Assembly: GCF_027580225.2 (NCBI RefSeq)
Contig: NC_073351.2
Coordinates: forward strand, 10,334,501 to 10,398,500
Origin: Misgurnus anguillicaudatus
Lineage: Eukaryota > Chordata > Actinopteri > Cypriniformes > Cobitidae
DNA length: 64,000 bases
Direction: 5' to 3'
A program made the position numbers and the translations under genes. Below the pieces are notes generated by a model that was not told the DNA's origin, did not search any database, and saw only the letters and a program-made list of their open reading frames with translations. Below are positions 38,901 to 51,374 of the stretch, in pieces (position 1 is the first letter of the stretch; each line of letters starts with the position of its first letter).

Positions 38901-39324
38901 AAGGGGTACTTTCAGGATGGATCAGCATGCTCCTGGCCCACCTTCTCTAGGAGAGCCTTCCTCCACAAGAGACTCCTCACTTCCTGCCAAACGCTGCAAA
39001 TCGGACTCTCCAGACATGGACAATGCAAGTTTCTCCAGCGGTAGCCCGCCGCCGGACGACTCGCTGAACGAGCACCTGCAGTGTGCCATAGACAGTATAC
39101 TGAACCTACAACAGGGCCCGCCTGGGCACGGAAGCTCCGGGCGAGGGCCGTTAGGGAGGGTTCATGGGTCCAACCTGCCTAACCAGCACCAAACCCACCC
39201 TTCCTACAGACAGTCCATGCCTCCCCTGTCCTCTCAGCCCTCTTCTGCCCCCATGTCCCAGCATCAACAGGTAGGGGGCCGAGGACAGAATGGAAATCTT
39301 GTTTCACAGACGCACAGTAGATAA
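26990..39324 (+). CDS. bicra: BICRA (GLTSCR1), ncBAF chromatin-remodelling subunit
   Basis: Fourteen coding exons join in frame: 26990-27030, 27138-27183, 27701-27766, 27982-29991, 30144-30329, 33088-33678, 33756-33957, 34037-34128, 34232-34360, 34443-34492, 35482-35630, 35736-35830, 36155-36257 and 37670-39324 (TAG), giving 1804 residues. The start MDDEDGRCLLDVICDPQALN fits the BICRA family. Exon 4 (residues 52-721) is long and Gln/Gly/Pro-rich, with DLDFLEDDDILGG, PCDILQQSLAEANITEQ and VQPFVQPVGLGNVTLQ. The conserved GLTSCR1 domain, residues about 1122-1253, contains QGSVLHPDY, SFEDTLHRLLPYHLYQG, TQAMLDKYRHLLFEES and EMVMIDRMFIQEEK. The last exon has RRRIGLKLKIKQEAGLSKVV and LNEHLQCAIDSILNLQQ. 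BICRA defines the BRD9-containing non-canonical BAF complex in the nucleus. The residue count is somewhat larger than I recall for the human protein. Introns 5, 10 and 13 carry transposons. Confidence 0.95.
31401..32111. mobile_element. hAT-like element in a bicra intron
   Basis: Ends TAGGGATGTTCATA and TATGAACATCCCTA are inverted and flanked by TTTAGTAC (31393-31400) and TGTAGTAC (32112-32119), an 8-bp duplication with one mismatch. About 711 bp, no intact transposase. It lies in the long intron between 30329 and 33088; the rest of that intron has nothing recognisable. Confidence 0.83.
34588..35416. mobile_element. hAT-like element with perfect 8-bp target duplication in a bicra intron
   Basis: Ends TAGGGCTGCACGATTAATC and GAATCGTGCAGCCCTA are inverted. 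The flanks are identical CCTGGCAC at 34580-34587 and 35417-35424. The 829-bp interior has a further foldback (GCAGCCTCTGGAGGTCGCA near 34799 facing GCGACCTCCAGAGACTGCAG near 34982) but no transposase. It lies between exons 34443-34492 and 35482-35630. Confidence 0.9.
36524..37226. mobile_element. Composite element, copy 1 (CAGGGTTCCCACA ... GTGTGGGAAC)
   Basis: It begins CAGGGTTCCCACAGGTCC, has TTGAAAGTTTGTGAATCTGG nearby, and ends GGTGTGGGAAC. The core carries CTCGGGTTACGTATGTAACT, GAGACGCTGCGTCTCCC and TTCCCTCAAAAGGGAACT. The same order of segments occurs at 41057-41779, so this is a mobile unit and not a chance mixture. It lies in the bicra intron before the last exon. Confidence 0.78.
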
Positions 39325-39604
39325 CAGCCCCTTTAGTAGAAGTTGACTGAAAGACTGAAAAAGCAGCAGGTCAATGGATACGGGAAGTAAACTTTTCAGA
39401 CAGTTTTCCCACGTTAAGCTGTGTTTGCTTTCTTCGTCTGTGGTTTTTGCTGATGAAATGTGTTCTTTTGGTTTACATACGGCCCTATCAGTGTACTTCC
39501 TAAAGTGCGCTTTGGTATGATTTTCGAAATTTTGTCCCACTTTGTTGGATGCGAAACGGCGGCCGTTCCTAAGTTTCTCAATTTTTTGTGAGAGTCGGTC
39601 ATTT

Positions 39605-40010
39605 AATAAATCACATGCTTTTCTAGTTACTGCAGCACGATATACAGACTGCAGAAATTCTTTGATATCATGAAATTCGGCATATCGAACAGTGCTTATC
39701 TTTTGATTTGGTTATTTTGGATCACTTTTCTTTAAAGAGACCAGATTGTTCATATAAAAATGGTTCCCTATAAAGTGTAATTATGTTTTTTGAAATTCGT
39801 GAACACTTCAGGGAGGCTTAATAATGCATTATAATGGTGTGCGCTCCCCCCCCCAAACACTTTTGGTTATCTTATTACAGGAATTAACAATGTAGCATTC
39901 ACAAGCAGATAAGTCACCTGAACTGTAACAAATCTGTCGACGTGAAAGCATTCCAGCATCAAGAGCACATCAAACAATCACAGCACAGTGAATTTGAGAC
40001 TTAAAATAAA
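39605..40010 (+). terminator. bicra polyadenylation signal candidates
   Basis: AATAAA occurs at 39605-39610 and 40005-40010, about 280 and 680 bp after the bicra stop. Either could end the transcript. Confidence 0.45.
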
Positions 40011-40452
40011 AAGTTATCTTTGCCTGTAAACAGGGTGACGAACAACCATCTTTTGCATCTCTAATATATGTTCTAGTAGTAAGACAAAACACCCTCTCTC
40101 CCTCCCATTATTTTGTAGACGAGTGTTTTCGTGAGAATCACTGAAAGATATCACTTTGGACCGTGCAGAAGCAAACACAGCAGAAGCAATGACATGAAAA
40201 AAGAACAATAATAATGTAAAGAGAAAAAGATAATAGAACTGTAAGAATTTGAAGTATAGTACTACAGATTAATTTTGTATTGTATTTATTGTGTATAATG
40301 ACACTTTTTAAAAAAACTGTACATTTAGTAAAACTGTAAATTAAACCTTTCTTCTTTTATGAAACAATCACACTTGTTTGCCATTTCAATGTGTTTTTAA
40401 TCTAAAAGTTCAGTAGTTTTTTTTGCATGATTGTATGCAATGCTTTTAATGA

Positions 40453-40466
40453 CCAGTAGGTGGTGG
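40453..40466 (+). promoter_or_regulatory. Candidate CTCF-type motif downstream of bicra
   Basis: CCAGTAGGTGGTGG matches the CTCF core except for one terminal T. With the opposite-strand motif at 24091-24104 it would bracket bicra in divergent orientation. Confidence 0.3.
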
Positions 40467-41056
40467 ACCTGCACAATATAAACTGTCTGCCAGATCTCTA
40501 AAGCCTGGATACACTGCATGGATTTAGGCTATCCCAGATGAAAGATTACAATCGTGGGATTTCTTTGATCGTCTATGTTCGAATTGGGAGGGGTGAATAT
40601 ACCTCCTATAAGAATTGAGAGACCCCCTATAAAGCACAAGAAATGTCCCTTGGTTTTAAATAAAATTAAAATACTATAGGAATTAAAAATTCTTGTGCTG
40701 GGATGCCACAAGTGATATTGTCCATTATTGTTTGAAAAAATGTAAACTCTTTTGACAGATTGTTAGATTTAGGATTGGGTTAGTGGCTTTTAAAAAGTTC
40801 TTAAACTGTTATTTCACACTAATTTGAGGGGTAAAATGATTAGGGTTTGAGTTAACCTCCTAAGACATGTATTTCTTTTGTTATTTGCACTATAATACTA
40901 AATTCTCTGTAGCTGAAACCTGTTTTACACAAATGTGGCCAATAACACTTCATGATGAAAGAAAAAAATTTAGTTATTATATTTTGGGTTCTTTCTAACC
41001 CCAAATAGCTTGAAGAAATCTGGAAAAAAGACAAACCAAAGCTCGGGTCTTATGAG

Positions 41057-41779
41057 CAGAGTTCCCACGTGTCCTTGAAATCCTTGAAAGTTTGTGAATC
41101 TGGGGGATAAATTCAAGGCCTTGGGAAGTTTTTGAAAATATACATAGATACAGGTCATTGAAAGTGCTTGAATCTATTTTACGCAACAAGTTTTCTGGAA
41201 TAAAAAATCTATATTATTCTCTGTGTAGTGTAGGACAATATCATAAAAATTCTAGACGTTTTAAGCACATCTCTGTTCGCTTTAAATGCTTATATCTTCT
41301 GTATGCGAATGTTGATTCATACCAAAATGCTTTTTTGCATAGTTGTGTTTGACACATGAAAACGTCTCGGGTTACGTATGTAACTGTTGTTCCCTGAGAA
41401 GGGAACGAGACGCTGCGTCTCCCTTACCATACTTCCTGTGTCCCTGTAACGCCGTCTTTGGCAATATTTCAGATAGCGATATACTTCCTGGCTCCCGTGT
41501 CACCCTGTCTTTGTCATTAAGCCTCATCATTGGTTGAATTTGATATACACATTCAGACGCACTTACCCCTGGAGGCGTCCCCAAAGTGTCGCCGCAGTGA
41601 CGCAGCGCGAGTTCCCTCAAAAGGGAACTGTAACAATGTATCTTAAAAGGTAACACGATGTAACCTTGCTCTCATTTGAAATGTGTCCCCACATTTAGTC
41701 CATGAATTTGAGGGTATTGGACCTGGAAAGTCCTTGAAAGGTCATTGAATTGGAAGTTAACCAAGGTGTGGAAACCCTG
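41057..41779. mobile_element. Composite element, copy 2
   Basis: It starts CAGAGTTCCCACGTGTCC and ends GTGTGGAAACCCTG, flanked by TATGAG at 41051-41056 and 41780-41785. The interior matches copy 1 at 36524-37226 segment by segment, with small differences. It lies between bicra and ehd2. Confidence 0.8.
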
Positions 41780-41785
41780 TATGAG

Positions 41786-43956
41786 GTTAAGGATCATTGA
41801 GGGTTTCTTTGATTAAAACATGAATCCAGGACCAACAAAGAATGTTGATCCAGGATCACAGCTTACTTTGTGAAATCATGACGATCCTATAATGATGGGG
41901 GCTTGGTCGGGGGGTGGGGCTTAGCTAGGGTACCCCCATAATCTTCGAAAACTGGTGATCGTGGCTCTTTATCGGTGGTCCCAAGAGAGCTTCAAAGATG
42001 GCAGTTTTCCTGGTCTTGCAACCAAAAATAGCCTACAATAGTTTTCTGACAGTGTCAGAAGTTCAGGATGATCAACAAACAGTATTTCTTTACCAGTAAC
42101 GCATGCTGATGACGTTGTGCTAACACAGCCATCACGACCACGATTCAAAAGGTATCATCATCGTACACTCTTCATGCTTGTCGTACCCAAGATTCGCACA
42201 GTGTGATATGGGAGTGCAAAAATCCTGCCGTGTATCCCGGGATTAAACGGTGCCCTTTCATTCCAGCAACAGGAGTCATGTGAACGTCCGATGTGCAAGC
42301 AGATCTCTTGCATCAACAAATGCTAAAGATATCACAATGTGTTGCTCCACAGTACACTGCTGAAAGATGAACAGCACCACACCCTCATGTTTGCAGGCGG
42401 TACTTTATGTAAATGAGTCCCTACACTCCCTATGAAGCATCAGACTCCACCTCAATGTGTTGATGCACTGGCAATCTTTGCTCACCACCCCACCCCGATC
42501 TAAACCTACCAGCCTTCCAGGGCTTTCCCCGCTGCTGTGTTATTAGAAGAAGAGGTGCACAGAGAAAAGCAGGCAGGGAAGGATAGGGAGGTGACTTGTG
42601 TGCACATTTTGCTGGGAGAGAGAAAGAACAGTTAGATCCTATCATAACCTCTCATCTGAAATACATTAATGATCTGCAGAAGATCCTTCACTTGAAGTGC
42701 TTGATCTGGTGCTATTTTTAAGGTACATCCTTGTGTGTAGAAACACCTTCTGGGTTGGAGAAGACAAAGAAAGTAGTGTTAAGGTTCATCAACTCTTCAA
42801 GTACTTTTGGATGAATGTTTTAAGGTAAAGGTAAGATCTTTGTGCTATAGTCAAAACTGTGTGATAGCATGGGAAAAACGTACCTAATCTCCTTTTTCTC
42901 CAAATGGTAATGTTTACAGGACGATTGCATAACGTGCATCTTTAACTATAAAGTCTGTGGTCGAGTTGTTTAAACCGATGTGAACTGTAGCTTCGATCCA
43001 AAGAAGGAAAGAAATGAATTTTACGGTCTCTTTGTGATGAGCAAAAGTCTCCGCTCTTTCCTCTTATTGCCAAAAATGCAGTGTTGCATCGGATCTGCAA
43101 TAGGTTTGGAAATTAGTTGGAGCTCAAGGCTTACTTTTCCCAAAAAGTTTGCGGTCTGTGTTGCAATTCTGGTGAATGATGCCACAAGGCATTTTCCACC
43201 TCCTGCGCAACATGTGAGTGCATCCAAACTATGTTGCACTTCTGTGGAGAAATCTGGCTTCATTTTGTTAATAAAGGTCCGAAAATTGGCACAACTAAGA
43301 GTAATGTGTCTTAAAAAACATTTCAGCTGTCCAGTTTCTTTAATTTTGGATGAACTTAATTTGATCCTGAATCAATCCTTTAAATATAGATCTATAAATG
43401 GTTAAAATATGTACCACATAGGTATGTATACATTTGGTATCAAATGTGTACTTTTAAGATACTACTCTTAAGTTGCAAAGCTGTAATTTTAAATCACCAG
43501 GGAAAGATGTTTTAATATTTTTTTCTGACTGTAGGGAGTGATTTTTGTTTTAATCCAAAACATGATGGAGATTAAAATGGAGATTCATTGGAATTCAACC
43601 AAGGCAGCTGAATATGATTTTTGTCTCACAAATCACTGGCGCTTACATCAGCCCTTTCTAAACTGCAATCTTTTGTGTATTTAATTTTCCATTAAGCGCC
43701 CCAGTTGGAAAACTGTTTTCAATATAAGGAAACAAGTTATGAATGCGTGTTTGTGGAGTTGGGCGTGTAAGTGTTTCCAAAAGGAGCACCAATTTTTTCC
43801 AGACATGCATGGACAATGTACTGTACGCTCCCTGTGGGCTTGAAAAGACTCTTTAATATTCATCATTTGCAGATGCGTTAAAAGATTACATGTACAAGAG
43901 GTTTGTTCACCCTAAAACAGTAAAAATATTTTCTCCTTTTCTTTCTTTTCTTCCAG
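41786..43956. other. bicra-ehd2 spacer and probable ehd2 promoter region
   Basis: No gene is recognisable. A donor-like TTTTAAG|GTAAAGGTAAG lies near 42820-42837 and could end an ehd2 5' UTR exon joined to the acceptor CTTTTCTTCCAG at 43956. The 141-codon frame at 42980-43405 resembles no family I know. A short GGTACC-type repeat piece is near 43410-43460. Confidence 0.35.
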
Positions 43957-44161
43957 GTAAAGGTAAAAATCACAGTAAAAGTCCACAGATTTGAAGTAAA
44001 CTACATTTTGATTTATACACCACACCATACCCCGGAGCTAGAAACATTCGGGTGTATTATATAAATACAGCAAGACAGAGAAGAGTCTTCCCAGAGGAGA
44101 CATAAACAGTGCAAAACACAGCTATAAATCGACTGCCAAGGAAACTCTGACTAGTCACAAG

Positions 44162-47100
44162 ATGTCACGCTGGGGACGTAAGAACGTCAAGAAAGCCCCC
44201 GAGGTGATCAGGACGGTGACCGAGGGTCTCAAGTCGCTCTATCGAAAGAAACTTCTGCCCCTGGAGGAATACTACGGCTTCCACGACTTCCACTCACCAA
44301 GTCTGGAAGATGCCGACTTCGACAACAAACCCATGGTGCTAGTGGTGGGGCAATACTCTACTGGAAAGACCACCTTCATCAAGTAAGACTAAACATAGAT
44401 GTAACCCAAGTTCAAAACAGGGGTGACCCTGCCAGGCCAAAGTCCAGGAAATATTAAAGTTATACAGTATTTTCACAAAATGTTCTTTACGTTGTGTAGG
44501 GTACATACCCATATATTCATAGGCAGGGTCACCGTTTTTTAAGAGTCAGCTATTAAAATCTCAAAATCTCTGATTTGAATGTAGGGAAGGGGGTGTGTCT
44601 ATACTGAAGTTACGCCCCGGGGAAGTTTTAAAAGTCCGCTCATGGTTTAGGTATTTGAGAGTTGGTGTTATGGACAAATCATTATTTCCTTGGTATGTGA
44701 TACCAGGCGGATAAAGTGACCAATGTTTGGCCATTTTGAGACTAACATACCTTTAATAGAAGGACAGCATGGAAATGTTATGTTCCTGTATAGGTCAATG
44801 TGTTAAAGGGACACCACTTTTTTACAAATAGGCTCATTTTCCAGCTCCCCTACAGTTAAACTTTTGATTCTTGCCGTTTTGGGATCCGTTCGGCTGATCG
44901 CCGGGTCTGGCGGTACCACATTAAGCATAGCTTAGCATAATCCATTGAATCTGATTAGACCATTAGCATCGCGCTAAAAATTAACCAAAGAGTTTCAACA
45001 TTTTCCTATTTAAAACTTGACTCTTCTGTAGTTACATTGTGTAGTAAGACCGATGGAAATTAAAAGTTGTGGAACTATACTCTCATTCTGGCGTAATAAT
45101 CAAGGACTTTGCTGCTGTAACATGGCTGCAGCAGGCATAGTGATATTACGCAAAATAGTCCCCTTGGTTACTTTCAATAGCAGAGGTCTATTTTCGGGCG
45201 CTGCATAATTTCATTGCATCTGCTGTCGCCATGTTACGGCAGCAAAGTCCTTGATTATTACGCCAGAATGAGAATATAGTTCCTAGCCATATCTGCCTAG
45301 AAAATCACAACTTTTAATTTTCCATCAGTCTTAGTACACAATGTAACTATAGAAGAGTCAAGTTTTAAATAAGAAAAATGTTGAAACTATTTGGTGATTT
45401 TTAGCATGATGCTAATGGTCTAATCAGATTCAATGGATTATGCTAAGCTATGCTAAAAGTGATACCGCCAGACCCGGAGATCAGCTGAATGGATTCCAAA
45501 ACGGTAAAAATCAAATGTTTAACTCTAGGGGAGCTTGAAAATGAACACATTTTCAAAAAAAAAGAGGAGTGTCCCTTTAACAGCACAAAAGGCATGGGTT
45601 TGATCCCAAGAAAAAACACATACACTGAAAAAAAATATGTAGCATTGATGTCGAATGAACATATAAAAACAAGTTAAACTTATTAAAAATATATATAAGT
45701 TATGTCAACTTATTACAAGTCTAAACTTAAAATAGTAGGTTAAATTGACCAAGTTGTTTTAACTTCATGTTGCATTTTTTGTTTAATAGATAATGTTCAT
45801 TTTCTGATATAAGCATTTTCAAATAAATCGACTTAATTTCAAGTAAATGTTTCAATCAGCCAATTTGAAAACTATTGATCTTGTATTGGTTGGAGACATC
45901 TTTCAACCTCTTGATGAATTGTGGTAGTGCTTCATGTGTATAGGACAGCTACAGTATACATAATTTTAAAGGGGTAGTTCACCCAAAAATGAAAATTCTG
46001 TCACGCCTGTATTATTTTCTTTGTTCTGATGATATCTTCCTTTGTGTAGGGTGACCATACGTGCCATTCTTCCCGGACGTGTCCTGTCCAGGATTTCGGT
46101 GCATCTACCAGAAGTCGGATTTGTTGACCGCATACGCCATTCAGTTAAAAACATAAGACATACAATCGTAGTTTCATTCTTACCTTAAAATGTAACGTTT
46201 ACTTTTCTGTAATAATAATAATAACCCTCTATGACGTTGGCGGTCAACAAATACGACTTCCGGAAGACGAACCCGAAATCCTGGACAGGACGCGTCCGGG
46301 AAGAATGGCACGTATGGTCACCCTACACAAAGGAAGATATTTTAAAGAATCACAAGCCCCATTGACCCCATTGCTTCTGATTGGTTTGGTTACAAACATT
46401 CCTCAAAATATCTTCCTTCATGTTCATCAGAACAAATAAATGTATTCAGGTTTGTAACAACATGAGAGTGAGTAAATACATTTTCATTTTTGGGTGAACT
46501 ATCCCTTTAACATTGGATTCAACCCCCAGTCAGTGTTTTATTTACTGATTGAAAACAGAGCATGGCAGAAAAATAAACAGTTATGAAAAGCATCATGTCA
46601 GCACTCTATTCATGACTTCATTCTGTCAACACAGATATTTGCTGGAACAGGAAGTGCCAGGGAGTCGCATAGGGCCAGAGCCCACCACCGACAGCTTCAC
46701 TGCTATCATGCATGGAGACGTGGAGAATCTCATTCCTGGAAATGCCCTCATTGTGGATCCCAACAAACCCTTTCGCCAGCTCAACCCCTTTGGAAACACC
46801 TTCCTTAACAGGTGAATTGATTTGTACGTGTTGCACGGGCCAGCTATGTCGAAATGGGGTCGAGGAGGGTGGGTCGTGTGAGAGAATGTGTCCACTGATC
46901 CATCTGCTTATGCTGGGCAGGCTGGGAAGATAACAGAGAAACAGTGTGTTAGTTTTCGCTCTATGGAATTTGAAGAGTCTGTGCCAAATTTCAAAGGGAG
47001 GAGGGACTTTTCTTGTTTATGGAAAGCTTGTGGAGGGGAGAGATATCACAAGAGAAGTTATTCAGCAAGGAAAGCTGCAATGTGTAATGACTTGATGGTC

Positions 47101-50100
47101 AAAGTGCACCAAAGGTTAAAAACATTTACTCGTTTTTTTTGACTTGTAAAGGTTGACTTTATGCATCTTGTGATCTAGATTTGTACACTCTGAAAAAAGA
47201 TGGGTAAAATATGAACAAACCCAGTGGTATAGTGTAGTACACTTCTTTATTAGATGGCATGGGGTATACCCACCTCTAAATTCTAATCATTGATTAATAA
47301 TATTAATTTCATAATGACCCTTATGCTGAAAAGTCAAGCAGACAATTTTAAGTGACAACACAGTGGCCCATTTTGAAGTGAACTAAATATGCAACACTAG
47401 TCTTACATATCACTGTTTATAACACAGGGCATTCAACCTTAGTTGGGCTGCTTAAAAATGGGATCATAATTTAAGAATATACCCACTTCTTCAGGCATCA
47501 CTACACCACTGGACAAACTCAACTGTTGGGTTAAATTTATCTAGTAAATGTGTGTACAGTATGGTGGTGATAGACTGTTGAACTGTAGTAGCCAATATAT
47601 TAGCCGATATTTGGATTGTTTGGTTAAATTAACCGATATATTGCAGTTGACGATATTTGGACTGTTGTGTTGAATTAACATGGTAAATGAGTGTATGGTG
47701 GCGATAGACCGATATATTGCATTGACCGATATTTAGACTGTTGGGTTAAATTAACCTAGTAAATGAGGCGCTAGACCGATATATTGTAGTGGACGGTATT
47801 GGTACTGTTGTGTTAAATTAACCTGGTAAATGAGTGTATGGTGGCGGTAGACCGATATATTGCAGTGGGCGGTATTTTGAACTGTTATGTTAAATTGATC
47901 TAGTAATTGGGTGTATGGAGGTGATAGACTGATATATTGTAGTGTGCGATATTTGCGATGCTGATTTAAATTAACCTAGTAAATGGTTGTATGGTGGAGA
48001 TTGAACGCTATATTGCAGTGGGCGGTATTTTGCGCAGCTGGGTTAAATTAACCTAGTAAATGAGTGTATGGTGGTGATATATCGATATTTTGCAGTGACA
48101 AAATTAGTACTGTTTTGTTAAATTAACCTAGTAACATAGGGTATTGTGGCAAAAGACAGATATATTGCAATGGACAATATTTTGGACTGTTGGGTTAAAT
48201 TAACCTAGTAAATGAGTGTATGGTGGCGATAGACTGATATATATTGTAGTGGACGGTATTGGGACTGCTGTGTTAAATTAACCTAGTAAATGAGTGTATG
48301 GTGGCGATAGACCGATATGTTGTAGTGTGCGATATTTGCACAGTTGATTTAAATTGACCTAGTGGTGGCGATATACCGATATTTTGCAGTGACAATATTT
48401 GTACTGTTTTGTTAAATTAACCTAGTAACTGAATGTATTGTGGCAAAAGACAGATATATTGCAATGGACAATATTTTTGACTGTTGGGTTAAATTAACCT
48501 GGTAAATGAGTGTATGGTGGTGATAGACCGATATATTGTAGTGGGCGATATTTGCACAATTGATTTAAATTAACCTAGCAAATAGGTGTATGGTGGAGAT
48601 AGACTGCTATATTGCAGTGGGCGATATTTGTGCGGTTGGGTTAAATTAACCTAGTAAATGAGTGTATTTGGCGATAGACCGATATATTGCATTGGGCGCT
48701 ATTTGGACTGTTGTGGTAAATTAACCTAGTAAATGAGTGTATTGTTGCGATGTGACGATATATTGCTGTGGTCGATATTTGGGCTGTTGGGTTAAATTAA
48801 TTTAGTAAATGAGTGTGTGTGGTGGCAATAGACCAATATATTGCAGTGGGTAATATTTGGACTGTTGGGTTAAATTAACCTAGTAAATGAGGCGAAAGAC
48901 CGATATATTGCATTGGGCGATATTTGGACTGTTGGGTTAAATTAACCTAGTTTAATGAGGCGATAGACCAATATATTGCAGTGGGTGATATTTGGACTGT
49001 TGGGTTAAATTAACCTAGTAAATGGGTGTATGGTGGAGAGTGGACGATATATTGCTGTGGGCGATATTTGCTCGGTTGGGTTAAATTAACCTGGTAAATG
49101 AGTGTATTTGGCGATAGACCGATATATTGCATTGGGCGATATTTGGACTGTTGTGGTAAATTAACCTAGTAAATGAGTTTATTGTGGCGAGAGACCGATA
49201 TATTGCAGTGGGCAATATTTAGACTGTTGGGTTAAATTAATTTAGTAAATGAGTGTGTGGTGGCAATAGACCAATATATTGCAGTGGGTGATATTTAGAC
49301 TGTTGGGTTAAATTAACCTAGTAAATGAGGCGATAGACCGATATATTGCATTGGGCAATATTTGGACTGTTGGGTTAAATTAACCTAGTTAAATGAGGCT
49401 ATAGACCAATATATTGCATTGGGCGATATTTGGACTGTTGGGTTAAATTAACCTAGTTAAATGAGGCTATAGACCAATATATTGCATTGGGCGATATTTG
49501 GACTGTTGGGTTAAATTAACCTAGTAAATGAGTGTATGGTGGAGATATACAATATATTGCATAATATTTTATTATCGGCATTCAACGATTGCCCACCAAA
49601 AAACACTCAGACCTAAAGTCAGACAAGTCTGGCTAGTCAATTAAATGACCAATCATTATTCACATAATGAAGGAGTGCAGTAATGTTTCACTCAAACGAC
49701 ACTGTGAGGTGTCATATCTGCAGTACATATGTCTACAAACATTTTTCAAGCTCTTTAAAAGGAGTGGATTTATAAATATTATCCATAAAATATGTTTGTC
49801 TCTGATGTACTGTAATAACATTTGTTATATCAACCTCATTTCAACTAATCGGCCACATTGCTCAATATCCATATCCACATTAGTCATTAAAAAACCCAGA
49901 TTGGTCGACCACTAGTGTGTACTGTTCTGATTGTCTTTTAAGTGAGTTGCTAGGGTGTTTTGGGTGGTAATGTTGCAGATAGTTATGTTTTCGGATAGTT
50001 GCAGATATTTTAACACTTAAAGTAAAAGTTTGTTATACCAATTTCAAGGCCACTAATCTAGGTAAGGAGATAATGGGCTTAAAAATGCTGTAAAGCAGAA

Positions 50101-51164
50101 GCTATAGTGACAGGCAACTATGCTGAAGTTCAAGTCCAGTTCATCTGACCAGCTTCAGTTTTCTTAACCTTGCCAGGAAAGTTTCAACATTATCAGGTCG
50201 AAGGTGCACATCGGCACCAGAGAGGGAGCTGTTCGGAATGCCGTTTTTCCACAGATTCGGTTGTCCTCTGGTCTCTTAGGGTGTATTTGTGAACATGTTT
50301 TGAGAACGTCTTTTCTCTTGTTTCCTGGCCAGGAAAACAGTTCACGTTAAACTCATTTAGCACAGGAAGAGACTGTGTTGTTCTATAGCTCGGATCATTA
50401 GCAGCAGGTATTGTTTGCTTTTGGCAGCGTTCCTTATTTTCCTTCAGGAAGCTCTGTGTGTTTCAAGCACTGCTTCCACACAATGGAGCGACCAGGGAGG
50501 AGTGACGCTCGAAGCCTGCTTGTTAGATCACATACAGCTGTTATAAGGGTAATGAAAAATTCTTTCGGCTATTCTCCAGGGGAAAGTTGTTTTAACTCGA
50601 GGGCTCTTGGATGTTTGATCATTGTAGCCTTTTATGGTATTACACAGCAGCCATTTTGGGCATAAGAAAACCAGTGGCCCCAAAACTGATGTTGTCCACT
50701 TAAAAAAATAATTTCACTGAATTAAATATACTGAAAACATACATGAAATATAAACATATATTAAAGGTGCCATGTGTAACTATTAGGAGGATCTTTTGAC
50801 AGAAATGCAATATAACATACATAACTATATTATCAGTGGTGTATAAAGACCTTACATAATGAACTGTATTGTTTTTATTACCTTTTTATCTAAATACACC
50901 GCGGGACCCCTTACATGGAAGGCGGGTCCCCTTAATGTTTCTACAGTAGCCCTTAAGTGGACAAACTGCTCTATTTCGTCACTACATTGTCTCAGACAAT
51001 GTTATGTTTGTCCTGTGGCAGCTAAGTGTTTCGAACGGAAGTGGACTGAGCCATACATATGGCAGATATATATATATATTTAAATATATTTCAAAATATA
51101 CAAAAATGGCAAAAAATTATAAAAATAATTTGGCCATATTATAAAATTTAATAAATTTAAAAAA

Positions 51165-51245
<81 letters not shown>

Positions 51246-51296
51246 TAAATATATTATTTTAGCTGCCACAGGACAAACATAACATTGTCTGAGACA

Positions 51297-51374
<78 letters not shown>

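Noticed and set aside
26990..39324. bicral, the BICRA paralog
   Set aside because: The N-terminus MDDEDGRCLLDVICDPQALNDF and the C-terminus follow BICRA as remembered, and the neighbouring EHD2, NAPA and DHX34 match BICRA synteny.
42980..43405. 141-codon plus-strand frame upstream of ehd2
   Set aside because: There is no recognisable domain, splice context or coding bias; probably chance in the spacer.
47515..49570. CRISPR-like regular repeats
   Set aside because: Units are contiguous tandem copies with variable length and no unique spacers, in a vertebrate intron; this is a minisatellite.
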